Below, piece by piece: positions 35,203 to 45,156 of a DNA stretch of 64,000 nt; position 1 is the first letter of the stretch; each line of letters starts with the position of its first letter. The stretch is from an uncultured Anaerofilum sp. (GTDB lineage Bacteria; Bacillota; Clostridia; Oscillospirales; Ruminococcaceae): NCBI GenBank assembly GCA_944385935.1, contig CALWZC010000013.1, forward strand, positions 1 to 64,000, given 5' to 3'. The position numbers and the translations under genes are program-made. Under the pieces are notes generated by a model. The model saw only the letters and a program-made list of their open reading frames with translations, was not told the DNA's origin and searched no databases.

Positions 35203-35339
35203 ACCGCACCTCTTGTTTATAAATTTTTAAATATTATAACTATTTTCGGTGCAAGCTGTATATACCCTAAAATATAACCGATTTTAGTTATTATTTTATA
35301 AAGAAAGAAGGTGTAGAACCCATTTTTTAGATACAAAAA

Positions 35340-35371
35340 AGAAAAAACGGCACAGAAAAAACTGTACCGTT
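35340..35371 (-). terminator. Terminator after aspartokinase
   Basis: Minus-strand AACGGTACAG and CTGTGCCGTT (one wobble) around six T, followed by TTTTTTC. It closes the threonine-pathway operon. Confidence 0.8.
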
Positions 35372-35419
35372 TCTATGGTTTATAAAACAATCCCTCAAAG
35401 ATGATTTTGCAATTTTCTG

Positions 35420-36625
35420 TTAAGCCAGAAAAGCATCATGAATGGCATTCACAGCTTTGTCTGCCTCTTTTTTATCAATCAATACACTAATTTTAATTTC
35501 ACTGGTAGAAATCATATGGATGTTGATATTGCTCTCATACAACGCCTCAAACATGGTGGAGGCAACTCCGGGGTGACTTTGCATTCCAGCACCTACCACA
35601 CTTACCTTTGCAACATCATCCTGCACTTCTACCTTGCTGCCACCAAAGCGGCTGATATTCTCCTCCAGTACCTTGCGAGCAACTTCCATTTCGTCCAATG
35701 GTACTGTAAAAATCAAATCCTTATAGCCATCATCGCCAGAGCTTTGCAGAATAATATCCACGTTAATATTCCGTTGTGCCATTAAAGAGAACACCTTGAA
35801 AGACATTCCCGGTACATCGGGCACACCCAAAATTGAAATTACCGCTACATTTACATCCTTTGCTACGCCCTTAATCAGCATACCTTCCACATCAACTACC
35901 TCCTTCACCATTGTGCCGGGAACATTGTTCATCGAGGAACATACTTCAAGGTTCACTCCATATTTTTTGGCCAGTTCTACGCTGCGATTGTTCAACACCT
36001 GTGCACCCAAACTTGCCAATTCCAGCATTTCATCAAATGTAATTACATCCAGTTTGCGGGCTTTTTTTACCACACGAGGGTCGGCTGTATACACCCCATC
36101 TACATCGGTGAAAATTTGGCACAAATCTGCATGTAGGGCCGCTGCAATAGCAACAGCACTGGTATCAGAACCACCACGGCCCAATGTAGTAATATCATCC
36201 TGTCGGTTGATTCCCTGAAAACCTGCCACCACAACTACACGATTTTTTGCCAACTCGTTGGAAATTCTCTCTGCTTCTATACGACGAATTCGAGCCTTTG
36301 TATGGGTTCGGTCTGTATGAAATCCTGCTTGCCAACCAGTGAGACTAATGGCAGGGCAGCCAATTTCCCCCAATGCCATAGTCAAAAGTGCAATGCTGAT
36401 TTGTTCACCAGTAGACAACAGCATATCCATCTCTCTTTGGGAAGGATTATGTGTAATTTCCGCCGCTTTTTGCAGCAGGTCATCGGTGGTATCTCCCTGC
36501 GCAGATACTACCACCACCACATCATTTCCCTCGTTGCGGGTATTTGCAACAATTCTCGCAACATTAAACAGGCGGTCACGGTTGGCAACAGATGTTCCGC
36601 CAAATTTTTGTACAATTAAGGCCAT
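35420..36625 (-). CDS. lysC: Aspartate kinase
   Basis: A 401-residue enzyme phosphorylating aspartate, the first step to Lys, Met and Thr. It begins VQKFGGTSVANRDRLFNVA (ATP/Asp-binding Lys-Phe-Gly-Gly), then GRGGSDTSAVAIAAAL, and ends in two ACT domains (DVPGMSFKVFSLMAQRNINVDII and GMQSHPGVASTMFEALYESNINI) for feedback by amino acids. I start it at ATG 36625, nine bases after AGGAGG. It follows hom and thrB in the same direction (118-base gap), so it probably serves threonine synthesis. Confidence 0.95.
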   Translation of the reverse strand: MALIVQKFGGTSVANRDRLFNVARIVANTRNEGNDVVVVVSAQGDTTDDLLQKAAEITHNPSQREMDMLLSTGEQISIALLTMALGEIGCPAISLTGWQAGFHTDRTHTKARIRRIEAERISNELAKNRVVVVAGFQGINRQDDITTLGRGGSDTSAVAIAAALHADLCQIFTDVDGVYTADPRVVKKARKLDVITFDEMLELASLGAQVLNNRSVELAKKYGVNLEVCSSMNNVPGTMVKEVVDVEGMLIKGVAKDVNVAVISILGVPDVPGMSFKVFSLMAQRNINVDIILQSSGDDGYKDLIFTVPLDEMEVARKVLEENISRFGGSKVEVQDDVAKVSVVGAGMQSHPGVASTMFEALYESNINIHMISTSEIKISVLIDKKEADKAVNAIHDAFLA

Positions 36626-36742
36626 ACTCTTTCCTCCTCTGCTATGCTCCCGCCTCTGGGCGGTTTGGGGACAGGCACTGCAATTCACCTTTTATTCTCT
36701 GGTGTATCAACACACCATATCTCTCACCCTATACAGTACCTT

Positions 36743-37645
36743 TTATTCTACCACAGCACCATGGTTGGCTGCAAGTAGATGATGTACTGCAAACGCTCCC
36801 GATGGGCTTGCTTTTTGCTTTTGTTCACAAAGCCATTGATTTGCACTAGCAAAAAAGGCTTCGTCACTCTTTCGCACCACTGCCATAATGGTGGGTCCAG
36901 CTCCCGAAATGTACACTGCCAATGCTCCCAGCTCTCTGGCCATGGAAAAAATTTCTTCTCCGCCGGGAATCAATCCTAGACGGTATGATTGGTGCATGGC
37001 ATCCTTTGTAGCCACCTGCAACAGTTGATAATCACCATCACAAAAGGCAGCAGTTGCCAAAGCAGCTCTTGACAGATTATACACTGCATCCTTATAGGGG
37101 ATGGTTTTGGGCAGCACCCCACGAGATTCTTCTGTCAGCAAAGGGAAGTCTGGCACAAAGGCGGCAAATTCCAACTGGGTACTAATCTCTTTTTTTACGC
37201 TGTATACATTTCCCTCATCCATAACACTTGCCACAAATCCTCCTAACAAAGCAGGTGCTACATTGTCTGGATGCCCCTCAATGGCTGCTGCCAACTGGAG
37301 CATTTCATGAGAAGAAAGAGGCGAACCCATTAGGGCATTTGCCCCTAAAATTCCTGCCACAATACAGGCAGAGCTAGAGCCAAGACCCCTCGCCATGGGG
37401 ATGGGATTTTCCTGCAAAATCCGCATAGGTGGCACTGGTCGCTTGCAAAACTCAAAGGTCTCCTTTGCAGCTCGATACACCAAATTATCTGTACCTGTGG
37501 GGATGGAAGTTCCATCTGTGCTAGAAATAGAAAGTTCTTCTGCCAGTTCAAAATGAACTGTATTAAACAAGTTCAGGGCAAGACCCAACGCATCAAATCC
37601 TGCGCCCACATTGGCACTTGTAGCAGGTACCTTTACTGTAATCAT
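36743..37645 (-). CDS. thrB: Homoserine kinase
   Basis: A 300-residue GHMP-family kinase making O-phosphohomoserine. It has PATSANVGAGFDALGLALNL at the N-terminus, the ATP loop PMARGLGSSSACIVAG (~90), and a C-terminal YISGAGPTIMAVV. It starts at ATG 37645 with a GTGGGGG ribosome site, 17 bases after the homoserine dehydrogenase stop. The next pathway enzyme, threonine synthase, is not in this window. Confidence 0.95.
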   Translation of the reverse strand: MITVKVPATSANVGAGFDALGLALNLFNTVHFELAEELSISSTDGTSIPTGTDNLVYRAAKETFEFCKRPVPPMRILQENPIPMARGLGSSSACIVAGILGANALMGSPLSSHEMLQLAAAIEGHPDNVAPALLGGFVASVMDEGNVYSVKKEISTQLEFAAFVPDFPLLTEESRGVLPKTIPYKDAVYNLSRAALATAAFCDGDYQLLQVATKDAMHQSYRLGLIPGGEEIFSMARELGALAVYISGAGPTIMAVVRKSDEAFFASANQWLCEQKQKASPSGAFAVHHLLAANHGAVVE

Positions 37646-37662
37646 TGTATTCCCCCACTTTC

Positions 37663-38889
37663 TCAGTTTGTCATCACTCGCATACAAAGTTTTACTGTCC
37701 AGCCTAAGTCCTGTACCTTTTGTTGCATTTGCTCCAGTCTTTGGTCAGTCAAATCCGGCAAAATACAGTAAGGCCCAATGCCTGTTTCCCCTACCTGTGT
37801 ACTCTCTGGGAATGCTTTTTCCAGTTCCTTGCAGCTACAGCCCTCTACTCTGATATAATATGCTGCCTCTTGAGGATGGGTGAAGGGCTGGTCATTGGGC
37901 TGTGTTGGCTCCCAATATAGACTGTCATGGACTGTGGAACCATTTTTCAAAGCGTCAATGACATCTGCTACCACTGCACTGGCTGTGGGAAGTTTTCCGG
38001 CACCTTTTCCATAGAAAATTACATCCCCCAGCATATCTCCATGCACCAGAACCCCATTGAATACATCTTCTACCGCTGCTAGTTTGTTATCTCTAGGCAC
38101 TAACATTGGCTCTACTCCTACCGCCATATCTTGGCCGTTGCTCTTTGCCCATGCAATCAGCTTAATGGTACAACCCATGGAAGCGGCTGCCTGCATATCT
38201 TCCGCAGTAATTGCCCGTATGCCAATGGTGGGAACATTTTCTGGGTGCACCTGTTTTCCAAAGGCAATGCCTGCCAAAATGGAAATTTTCCGGCAAGCGT
38301 CAATGCCATCTACATCATCAGAGGTGTCTTTTGTTTCGGCATAGCCCAATTTTTGCGCTGTTTTCAACGCTTCTTCAAAGCTCATTCCCTCTTGTTCCAT
38401 TTTGGTTAGCATAAAGTTGGTAGTACCATTGACAATGCCTTCCACTTTGCTGATAACATTAGCTGCTAAACACTGGTGCATGGGGGTGATAACAGGCATC
38501 CCACCGCCTACACTTGCCTCAAACAAGAAAGCGGCATTGTTTTTCTTTGCCAACTCCATCAACTGAGCACCATGCATGGCAACCATTTCTTTGTTGCTAG
38601 TTACCACACTAATGCCCTTTTCTAAACAGCGTGTTACAAAACTATATGCTGGGCGGATTCCTCCAATGGTTTCCACCACAACCTTAATTTCTGGGTCATC
38701 TAGTATCGTATCCAATTCTTTTACAAAAAGTGCTGCATCGGGATGGGTGGAAAAATCCCGAATATCTAAAATATATTTCACCTCTACAGGCTCACCGGCT
38801 CGCTTTAGCACAGAGGCGGCATTTTTTCGCAGCACCTCCAGTACACCACTTCCTACGGTTCCAAAGCCCATGATTGCAATTTTCGCCAT
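37663..38889 (-). CDS. hom: Homoserine dehydrogenase
   Basis: A 408-residue NAD(P)H-dependent enzyme reducing aspartate semialdehyde to homoserine. It has the Rossmann start IAIMGFGTVGSGV, the substrate region GIVNGTTNFMLTKM with AQKLGYAETKDTSDDVDG, and a C-terminal ACT domain (~335-408) for regulation. It starts at ATG 38889 with GAGGGGAG upstream. It is cotranscribed with the ACT regulator ahead and thrB behind. Confidence 0.95.
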   Translation of the reverse strand: MAKIAIMGFGTVGSGVLEVLRKNAASVLKRAGEPVEVKYILDIRDFSTHPDAALFVKELDTILDDPEIKVVVETIGGIRPAYSFVTRCLEKGISVVTSNKEMVAMHGAQLMELAKKNNAAFLFEASVGGGMPVITPMHQCLAANVISKVEGIVNGTTNFMLTKMEQEGMSFEEALKTAQKLGYAETKDTSDDVDGIDACRKISILAGIAFGKQVHPENVPTIGIRAITAEDMQAAASMGCTIKLIAWAKSNGQDMAVGVEPMLVPRDNKLAAVEDVFNGVLVHGDMLGDVIFYGKGAGKLPTASAVVADVIDALKNGSTVHDSLYWEPTQPNDQPFTHPQEAAYYIRVEGCSCKELEKAFPESTQVGETGIGPYCILPDLTDQRLEQMQQKVQDLGWTVKLCMRVMTN

Positions 38890-38939
38890 AAAAAACTTTC
38901 TCCCCTCTGCAAAATCTTCTGCATTCCGATAAATCCCAC

Positions 38940-39365
38940 TCAAATTCCTCTGTGAATTTCCACCACTGTTTTTTGTCCTGCCAGTCGCTGCAACATTTCT
39001 TCCACACTCATTTGCATGGTTCCGGTACGAATGGAAACAGCTACTTGGGCAGTTCCATTTTCTGGTGTGGATTGGTTAATGGTCACAATGCTTGCTCCTG
39101 CTGCCGAAATTCCTGCCAGCAATGCCTGCAATGCACCGGTTTTATCCAGCAAAGTTGCCATAACTGTTAATACCTCTTTGCTGTTCTCTGCATCAAAAAT
39201 ACAGTCTTTATACTTATAAAAGGCACTGCGAGAAATCTCCGCTTTGCGAGTAGCTGAAGAAATATTTTTTGCCTCTCCGCTTGCCAGCAATTCCTTTGCT
39301 TTCAACACCCGCAAAAACACCTCTGGTAAAACACTTGCTTCCACCAGAAAAAACCGCTTTTCCAT
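38940..39365 (-). CDS. ACT-domain regulatory protein of the threonine operon
   Basis: A 141-residue protein: a short helix-turn-helix-like N-terminus (LPEVFLRVLKAKELLASGEAKNISSATRKAEISRSAFYKYKD) followed by an ACT domain (TVMATLLDKTGALQALLAGISAAGASI). This UPF0735/PheB-like family sits ahead of hom in many Firmicutes and is thought to sense an amino acid. It starts at ATG 39365 with GAGGTGG upstream; a strong promoter lies 44 bases away. It is the first gene of the hom-thrB-lysC set and may be its regulator. Confidence 0.9.
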   Translation of the reverse strand: MEKRFFLVEASVLPEVFLRVLKAKELLASGEAKNISSATRKAEISRSAFYKYKDCIFDAENSKEVLTVMATLLDKTGALQALLAGISAAGASIVTINQSTPENGTAQVAVSIRTGTMQMSVEEMLQRLAGQKTVVEIHRGI

Positions 39366-39408
39366 TTTGTCCACCTCATATGTACAAATGTTTGCATAAA
39401 TCAAATAC

Positions 39409-39437
39409 ACTATACCACCGTTCTGGGGCATTTTCAA
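39409..39437 (-). promoter_or_regulatory. Sigma-A promoter of the ACT-hom-thrB operon
   Basis: Minus-strand TTGAAA (39432-39437) and TATAGT (39409-39414) spaced by 17 bases. Confidence 0.75.
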
Positions 39438-39519
39438 CCCCTTTTTCCAAAATTTTTGTCACTTTTGTACAGATGATAAAACCAGAAGGAAAATTTTATC
39501 CCATCTTTGACCATTTTTG

Positions 39520-39557
39520 CAAAAAAATCCCACAAAGACCAATTTGTCTTTGTGGGA
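39520..39557 (-). terminator. Terminator after the penicillin-binding protein
   Basis: A perfect 12-bp stem (TCCCACAAAGAC / GTCTTTGTGGGA) followed by TTTTTTT on the minus strand. Confidence 0.9.
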
Positions 39558-39564
39558 AATTCTT

Positions 39565-42009
39565 TTAGGCCGCTGGTGCTGCAACCTCATGAGCACCAGT
39601 ACATGCTTCTGTCAGGGTATAGTCAGATGTGTAATATCCTTGAGAAGTGGGGCAGCCTGGCCCTGCCAGCAATCCAGTAATGGTACAGAAAGATTGCCTT
39701 ACTACATTTTCCGATGTGGGGAATGTTTTTGGCTCCAAACCTTCCTGAACAGTTGTCATATACTTTTTAAAAGCATTCTGAGGGAATTTGCTGTATTGCC
39801 GGTTTTCTGCATTGTTGTGAGCAATCATGTTGGGCTCGTCATAGCCATACCACACTACTGTTGTATAGTAGGGTGTGCCACCTACAAAGGTAAAGTCTTT
39901 CCAGTCTTGGGTCGTACCGGTTTTTGCAATTACCTCCATGCCAGCAATCTGTCCACCAATGCCAGCTGCGGTACCCTCAGAGTCTATTACAGGGTTGCGC
40001 AATAGACGGTTCATAACCATAGTAGCTTCTGGGCTTAATGCCTGCACAGTGGTGGGAGTAGATTCCATATACACTTCACCATTGGGTCGCTGAATAGAAC
40101 TAAAGAAGGTAGGTGCATGATACTGTCCACCATTGGAGAACATTTGGTAGGCGGCTGCCATCTGCAAGGGACTTACACCTTCGGTCAAACCACCCAAAAC
40201 CAAGGGAGACAATGCCGCATCGTTATTTTTGGGGTTCTCTGCTGGTGTAACCAAATCTGTCATATTCAAGGTATCATGCAAGAAACTAAAAGCAATGTCT
40301 GTTCCTACATAATCTCCTACAATGTGTACAGGAACTGTATTGTAGGACTTTGCCAAAGCCTTGTATACCAATACATTTTGGTTGCTTACGGTTCCACCAT
40401 AGTTCATGGGCCACTGCTTCATCCGTCCGGGATGTTTAGGGTCTTCAATTTCCTGATAAGGTGTATCCAGCCAAGAATCAGAATAGTGGGTCAATCGGTA
40501 TTCAATTCCCAAGGCATAGGCAGCTAAAGGCTTCATAGTAGAACCCATTTGGTGCTGAATCAAAGCACGGTTCAATACACGGTCAGCGGTTTTTTCTCGC
40601 AAACCACCCGCAATGGCAAGCACTTTACCAGTAGCATTGTCTATGGTTACCATTGCCGCATTGGTTTTAATTACCTTCAACGGTTTGCCGCTTTTACTGT
40701 ATTTCTGTGCACCATTCTCATCCAAAGCCCATGTTTCCCCATCCTGCAAAACACCGTCTGCATCTTCTACCTCAATGGGCAGGTCTTTAAAGGTTTCGTC
40801 AGTGTTCAACATGAGCTTTTCCATTTCTTCCTGCATAAAGGGGTTTACATTCAGGTAAACATTAAAGCCCTCAGTGGTAAAAAAGGAGTAAGCCTCTGCG
40901 TCGGTTTCAAAACCTTCTCTCTCTTTTACAAGAGGGATAATCTCATCCAGCGCAGCGTCCAAATACCACGAGTTATGAGAAGTATGGGTAGTAACTTCCT
41001 CAGGCTGTTTTTCGGTGAGAATCAGAGGGTAATTTTTTGCTTCCTGATACTCTTCCTCGGTAATTAGCCCTTGGTCACGCATAAGCATCAACACATGATT
41101 ACGACGCTGCACATGGTTGGCGGGGTTTGTAACAGGATTGTAGTTTGTGGGGCTTTTAGTTACACAAGCAATGCTGGCACACTCTGCAAGGTTCAAATCC
41201 TGTACATTCTTTCCAAAGTAATACTCTGCACCTGCTTGTACTCCTGCCAAGTTTCCTGTCAAGCTAATGGTGTTTAGGTACGCTTCTAAAATCATATCTT
41301 TGGAGTACCGATTTTCCAAACCAATGGCACGGAATACCTCACGGATTTTCCGCAAAGGGTCGGTTTCATCATCGCCTGTAATGTTTTTGATAAGCTGCTG
41401 GGTAATGGTAGATGCACCCTGCATACTGTCATATAGACCAAAAGCACCACCACTCACCTTGTGCAACACCAAGTTCACGGCAGCAGAAAAGGTACGTTTG
41501 TAGTTTACACCATTGTGCTGTAAAAAGTCCTTATCCTCTACCGCAATGAAAGCATTTTGCAGATTTTTGGGAATTTGAGGCAAATCCACCCATGTTCTCT
41601 GCTGTTGGTTGTATAGGCTAGCATAGTCCTCCCACTCTCCTGTTGTGGGATTCATGGCAAAAAAGCGAGAAGTATAGCTTAGCTTTATTTGGTCTAGATT
41701 CAGCAAATCTGCATCATTGGCTGTAGCAGTAACTACATATTGGCTTAGCAGAACCGCAAACACAGAGCCAATCATCACCATTACACAAAAAATAATGGTG
41801 ATAAACTTTAAAATGCCTTTTAATCCACCACCAAGAACGCCCCAAAAAGTAACTTTTTTCTTTTTCTTCCGCTTTGGCGTGGAAGAAGTGGAGGTGGGAG
41901 AACTTTTTGCGGACGAACTCGCCCTTGCTGCTGGGTTTACCCTTGTACCCTGTGCTCTACTTGTATTTGGGCTACGGGGTACGCCGGGTCTTCTATCGTT
42001 GGTGGCCAT
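39565..42009 (-). CDS. Class A penicillin-binding protein (glycosyltransferase/transpeptidase)
   Basis: An 814-residue bifunctional peptidoglycan synthase (PBP1A/PonA type). It has a Ser/Pro-rich and Lys-rich cytoplasmic start, a membrane helix (~70-95), and a GT51 domain with AVEDKDFLQHNGV and GASTITQQLIKN. The transpeptidase domain has SxxK in MGSTMKPL, SYN, and KTGT in IAKTGTTQDW. A C-terminal tail follows with Cys-containing GPGCPTSQG and a low-complexity end. It acts outside the membrane in wall growth. It is transcribed alone, with a strong terminator behind. Confidence 0.95.
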   Translation of the reverse strand: MATNDRRPGVPRSPNTSRAQGTRVNPAARASSSAKSSPTSTSSTPKRKKKKKVTFWGVLGGGLKGILKFITIIFCVMVMIGSVFAVLLSQYVVTATANDADLLNLDQIKLSYTSRFFAMNPTTGEWEDYASLYNQQQRTWVDLPQIPKNLQNAFIAVEDKDFLQHNGVNYKRTFSAAVNLVLHKVSGGAFGLYDSMQGASTITQQLIKNITGDDETDPLRKIREVFRAIGLENRYSKDMILEAYLNTISLTGNLAGVQAGAEYYFGKNVQDLNLAECASIACVTKSPTNYNPVTNPANHVQRRNHVLMLMRDQGLITEEEYQEAKNYPLILTEKQPEEVTTHTSHNSWYLDAALDEIIPLVKEREGFETDAEAYSFFTTEGFNVYLNVNPFMQEEMEKLMLNTDETFKDLPIEVEDADGVLQDGETWALDENGAQKYSKSGKPLKVIKTNAAMVTIDNATGKVLAIAGGLREKTADRVLNRALIQHQMGSTMKPLAAYALGIEYRLTHYSDSWLDTPYQEIEDPKHPGRMKQWPMNYGGTVSNQNVLVYKALAKSYNTVPVHIVGDYVGTDIAFSFLHDTLNMTDLVTPAENPKNNDAALSPLVLGGLTEGVSPLQMAAAYQMFSNGGQYHAPTFFSSIQRPNGEVYMESTPTTVQALSPEATMVMNRLLRNPVIDSEGTAAGIGGQIAGMEVIAKTGTTQDWKDFTFVGGTPYYTTVVWYGYDEPNMIAHNNAENRQYSKFPQNAFKKYMTTVQEGLEPKTFPTSENVVRQSFCTITGLLAGPGCPTSQGYYTSDYTLTEACTGAHEVAAPAA

Positions 42010-42305
42010 TTCAGTACCGCCTCCTTCGTTTGGCTAATTGGCAAAGCCACAACTGCTGCAAAGGTTGCGTTGCAGTTTTAGGGCAATGCCTTGGATTGTA
42101 ATAGGGCCTATTGCTGCCCTACTCTATAAAAATCACAGCTTTAAAAAGACAACAGACCGTTTTTTTCACAGAAATCCATTTTATCAGTATACCACATTTT
42201 TGCAGAGAATGTCACCCCTGCTTTTGTTTTTTGTACGATAAGAGGATTGACTGGTAAAATCAAGTCCATACTAAAGGAAACAACAATTTATAGGGAGGTC
42301 TTGTT
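42010..42305. other. Intergenic region between divergent PBP and small exported protein genes
   Basis: About 296 bases without a gene. I see the promoter at 42247-42274 for the plus-strand gene; no clear promoter for the PBP and no RNA gene. Confidence 0.6.
42247..42274 (+). promoter_or_regulatory. Likely sigma-A promoter of the small exported protein gene
   Basis: TTGACT (42247-42252) and TACTAA (42269-42274), spacing 16, ahead of GGGAGG and ATG 42306. The -10 box is weak. Confidence 0.4.
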
Positions 42306-42617
42306 ATGTCCCTTCGTCGTGTATTTTTTCTGCTCATTCCCCTTTGCCTGCTGGGCCTTGGGGTTAGCCTCTGGCTACTGTTGCGCCCTGTAACAACTCC
42401 ATCCCCTGAACCCCCACAGCCTTTGTATATTCTTGGCCAGCAAGAGGGGCATGTAGCTGTATTTTCGCCGGACGAGCCTTTGGATGGGCAACCTTTGCGC
42501 GTTTACCCTATTTATACTCGACTTTTGCCCGAAACCGACCAAAGGCGACTACAAGCAGGCTTGGAAATTTACTCCGAAGTGCAACTCCAACAGCGACTGG
42601 AGGACTATGGTTTGTAG
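42306..42617 (+). CDS. Small membrane-anchored or exported protein of unknown function
   Basis: A 103-residue protein with a basic start and one hydrophobic helix (~6-26, VFFLLIPLCLLGLGVSLWLLL), then a Pro-rich linker and a ~65-residue outer domain (YILGQQEGHVAVFSP, PIYTRLLPETDQRRLQAGLEI). The outer part resembles the C-terminal domain of BofC-like and related small clostridial proteins; this is a resemblance only. The ATG has GGGAGG upstream. The convergent glyoxalase gene ends 9 bases after its stop. Confidence 0.75.
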   Translation: MSLRRVFFLLIPLCLLGLGVSLWLLLRPVTTPSPEPPQPLYILGQQEGHVAVFSPDEPLDGQPLRVYPIYTRLLPETDQRRLQAGLEIYSEVQLQQRLEDYGL

Positions 42618-42626
42618 TGCAAACCA

Positions 42627-42995
42627 TTATTTTGCGGGAATCACTTCCAGCCAGTACCCATCTGGGTCACTGATGAAATAAATTCCCATGGAAGGATTTT
42701 CATAGCAGATACAACCCATTTCACTATGAAGTTGATGAGCTGCCTCATAGTCTGTTGTGGTAAATGCAAGATGAATTTCATTATCCCCTAGGTTATAGGG
42801 CTCTGTGCGGTCTCGAAGCCATGTCAATTCCAGTTGATGAGTGCCAATGCCATCCCCCAAATACACTAGTATAAAGCTGCCATCCTCTGCCTGTTTTCGG
42901 CTTACCTCTTGCAACCCTAGGGCCTTTTTATAAAAATTCAGGCTTTTTTCCAAATCCAACACATTGATATTGTTGTGTACAAAACGAAACTGCAT
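42627..42995 (-). CDS. Glyoxalase I / VOC-superfamily protein
   Basis: A 122-residue protein with paired beta-alpha-beta-beta-beta modules and the metal-binding pattern of glyoxalase I (RFVHNNINVLDLEKSLNFYKKALGL, LELTWL, IHLAFTTTDYEAAHQLH, DPDGYWLEVIPA). It would convert methylglyoxal-thiol adducts to lactoyl thioesters, although the VOC family also holds other enzymes. Length is normal for single-chain bacterial GloA. Confidence 0.85.
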   Translation of the reverse strand: MQFRFVHNNINVLDLEKSLNFYKKALGLQEVSRKQAEDGSFILVYLGDGIGTHQLELTWLRDRTEPYNLGDNEIHLAFTTTDYEAAHQLHSEMGCICYENPSMGIYFISDPDGYWLEVIPAK

Positions 42996-43350
42996 ACTCT
43001 AAAATTCCTTTCTTTCCTAGCAGAGGATTGTTATTACACAACCGCTGCTCTCTTGTCTTTGCTACAAAGCAAAGCTCTGTAATATAAACGAATGAACAAA
43101 GCAAAATACTGCATCAATTTCTTTATTTTCTGCAGGACAGCTTGTAATTATATCGCACAGGGGCTATTTTGGCAAGAGCACACGGAATTTTCAAAAATCC
43201 TACCTATACTTTTGTAGCGTGCTATGGTATACTGGTAAAAAATCACTGTTTTGTACAAATTTGTATGAAACTTTTAAGATGTATGGCTTTTGGGCGTATG
43301 TCTATGTAATTTTGTGCTGTGTCTTGCAGCTATGTTTAGGAGGTATAGTT
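42996..43350. other. Intergenic region ahead of the FkbH operon
   Basis: About 355 bases. A TATACT -10-like box lies near 43227 without a good -35 partner. An in-frame extension of the FkbH reading frame begins at 43219 but has no ribosome site and reads as a hydrophobic non-conserved stretch, so I treat it as untranslated leader. No RNA gene seen. Confidence 0.5.
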
Positions 43351-45129
43351 GTGAATCTGCTGGAGTACCCTTTTGACCCCTCGCTGATTCTTCAAAAAAA
43401 GCGCAGTTTAAAGCGTGAACTTTCCAAAAAAGAGGGCTTAATTCCTAAAAAAATCGCTTTGCTCAGTGGCAGCACCATTGGCGAAGTAAAAAATATTTTG
43501 GAACTTTTCCTGCTGGAAAATGGCATCCAACCCACCTTTTATGAGGGTGGTTATTCCCTTTTTTACGAAAACATTGTATTTGATGATGGTTCTTTAGCAA
43601 ACTTTCAACCGGATTTTATTTATATTCACACAAGTTGGAGAAATTTGAAGAATCTCCCTTCACAAATGGATTCTCCCGAACTTTGCCAACAAAAACTGGA
43701 TGCAGAATACAGCCGCTTTGAACAGGTTTGGAAAGCTGCCCAAAAATTTGGCTGCCCCATCATCCAAAACAACTTTGACCTTCCTGTCTACCGCGTTATG
43801 GGAAATCTGGATGCAGTGGATGTTCATGGCAAGGTGCGTTTTATTCGCAAACTCAACGATAAAATGGCTGAGTATGCTGCTGCTACCCCCAATTTTTACA
43901 TCAATGACTTGGCATATTTGCAGGCAGTATATGGCATGGAGCAATTTTCCAGCCAAACTGCATGGTATGCCTACAAATATCTGTGTTCCATTGATTGCAT
44001 TCCCTATCTGGCACAAAGTGTGGCAAACATTATCAAAAGCTTGCTGGGCAAAAACAAAAAGTTGGTTGCCTGCGATTTGGACAACACTCTTTGGGGCGGT
44101 ATCATTGGAGATGATGGAACCGAAGGTATCGTAATGGGCAACGAAACTCCCACTGGTATGGCATACACCGAGTTCCAGTCCTACTTAAAAGAATTATCTG
44201 CCATGGGTGTTTTGCTGAGCGTTTGCAGCAAAAACGAGGAAACCAACGCCGCTGCAGGCTTTACCCGTGGGGACAGTGTACTAAAACGAGATGACTTTGT
44301 TTCTTTCAAAGCCAACTGGGATCCGAAACATTTAAATTTAGCACAGACCGCCAAGGAAATCAATATTTTGCCTGACAGCTTTGTATTTATGGACGACAAC
44401 CCCGCTGAAAGGGAAATTGTTCGCCGAGAGCTGGCAGGAGTATCTGTGCCGGAATTGACCGCACCGGAAGAATATATCAAAGCCATTGACCGCATGGGAT
44501 ATTTTGAGGTCACTCTGCTTTCTGCCGATGACCGCAAGCGGGCAGAGATGTACAAGCAAAATCAACAGCGTGCTGTATTGGAACAGAGTTTTGGCAACTA
44601 TGAGGACTATCTGCACAGCTTGGAGATGGTTTGTGATATTGGTGCTTTCTCCCCTGCCCACGCCGAACGCATTACCCAACTTATCAACAAGACCAACCAG
44701 TTCAACCTTACCACTCGCCGCTACACTGCCGCAGAGGTAGAAACTGTTATGAACAGCCCTGAGTATATCACTCTGTTTGGAAAATTGGTGGACAAGTTTG
44801 GCGATAATGGTATTGTAACTGCTATGATTGGCCATATTGTAGGGGATACCCTAGAAATGGATTTGTGGATTATGAGCTGCCGTACCTTTAAGCGTCAACT
44901 GGAACATGCTATGTTTGATGAAATGGTACGCCAAGCGGCTGAAAAAGGAATCCGCAAAATTGTGGGCCACTACTATCCCACTGCCAAAAACTTGCTGGTA
45001 AGCGATTTTTATGCTACAATAGGTTTCAATGAGGTTTCGGAGGACGAAAAGGGTAACAAAACCTTTGAGTTTACCGGATTTGAGGGCTACCAACCCCAAT
45101 GCAATGTGATGAAAATTCAGCGGGTATAA
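43351..45129 (+). CDS. FkbH-like HAD-family protein (acyl-ACP forming)
   Basis: A 592-residue protein from GTG 43351, ten bases after AGGAGG. The N-terminal ~230 residues are an SGNH-like domain (KKIALLSGSTIGEV, FIYIHTSW). The middle is a HAD-IIIC phosphatase fold (VACDLDNTLWGGIIGDDG near 240, VCSKNEE, FMDDNPAEREIV), and the C-terminal ~150 residues are GNAT-like (WIMSCRTFKRQLEHAMFDEMV). FkbH proteins load a three-carbon unit from 1,3-bisphosphoglycerate onto an acyl carrier protein as glyceryl-ACP. The next gene is such a carrier protein, which supports the role. Confidence 0.85.
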   Translation: MNLLEYPFDPSLILQKKRSLKRELSKKEGLIPKKIALLSGSTIGEVKNILELFLLENGIQPTFYEGGYSLFYENIVFDDGSLANFQPDFIYIHTSWRNLKNLPSQMDSPELCQQKLDAEYSRFEQVWKAAQKFGCPIIQNNFDLPVYRVMGNLDAVDVHGKVRFIRKLNDKMAEYAAATPNFYINDLAYLQAVYGMEQFSSQTAWYAYKYLCSIDCIPYLAQSVANIIKSLLGKNKKLVACDLDNTLWGGIIGDDGTEGIVMGNETPTGMAYTEFQSYLKELSAMGVLLSVCSKNEETNAAAGFTRGDSVLKRDDFVSFKANWDPKHLNLAQTAKEINILPDSFVFMDDNPAEREIVRRELAGVSVPELTAPEEYIKAIDRMGYFEVTLLSADDRKRAEMYKQNQQRAVLEQSFGNYEDYLHSLEMVCDIGAFSPAHAERITQLINKTNQFNLTTRRYTAAEVETVMNSPEYITLFGKLVDKFGDNGIVTAMIGHIVGDTLEMDLWIMSCRTFKRQLEHAMFDEMVRQAAEKGIRKIVGHYYPTAKNLLVSDFYATIGFNEVSEDEKGNKTFEFTGFEGYQPQCNVMKIQRV

Positions 45130-45156
45130 TTTCCGCTTAAAAAAGGAGAATAAAAA

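Noticed and set aside
43219..43350. Longer FkbH protein starting at 43219
   Set aside because: The extra 44 residues are a hydrophobic stretch without a ribosome site, while GTG 43351 has a strong AGGAGG and begins the conserved part.
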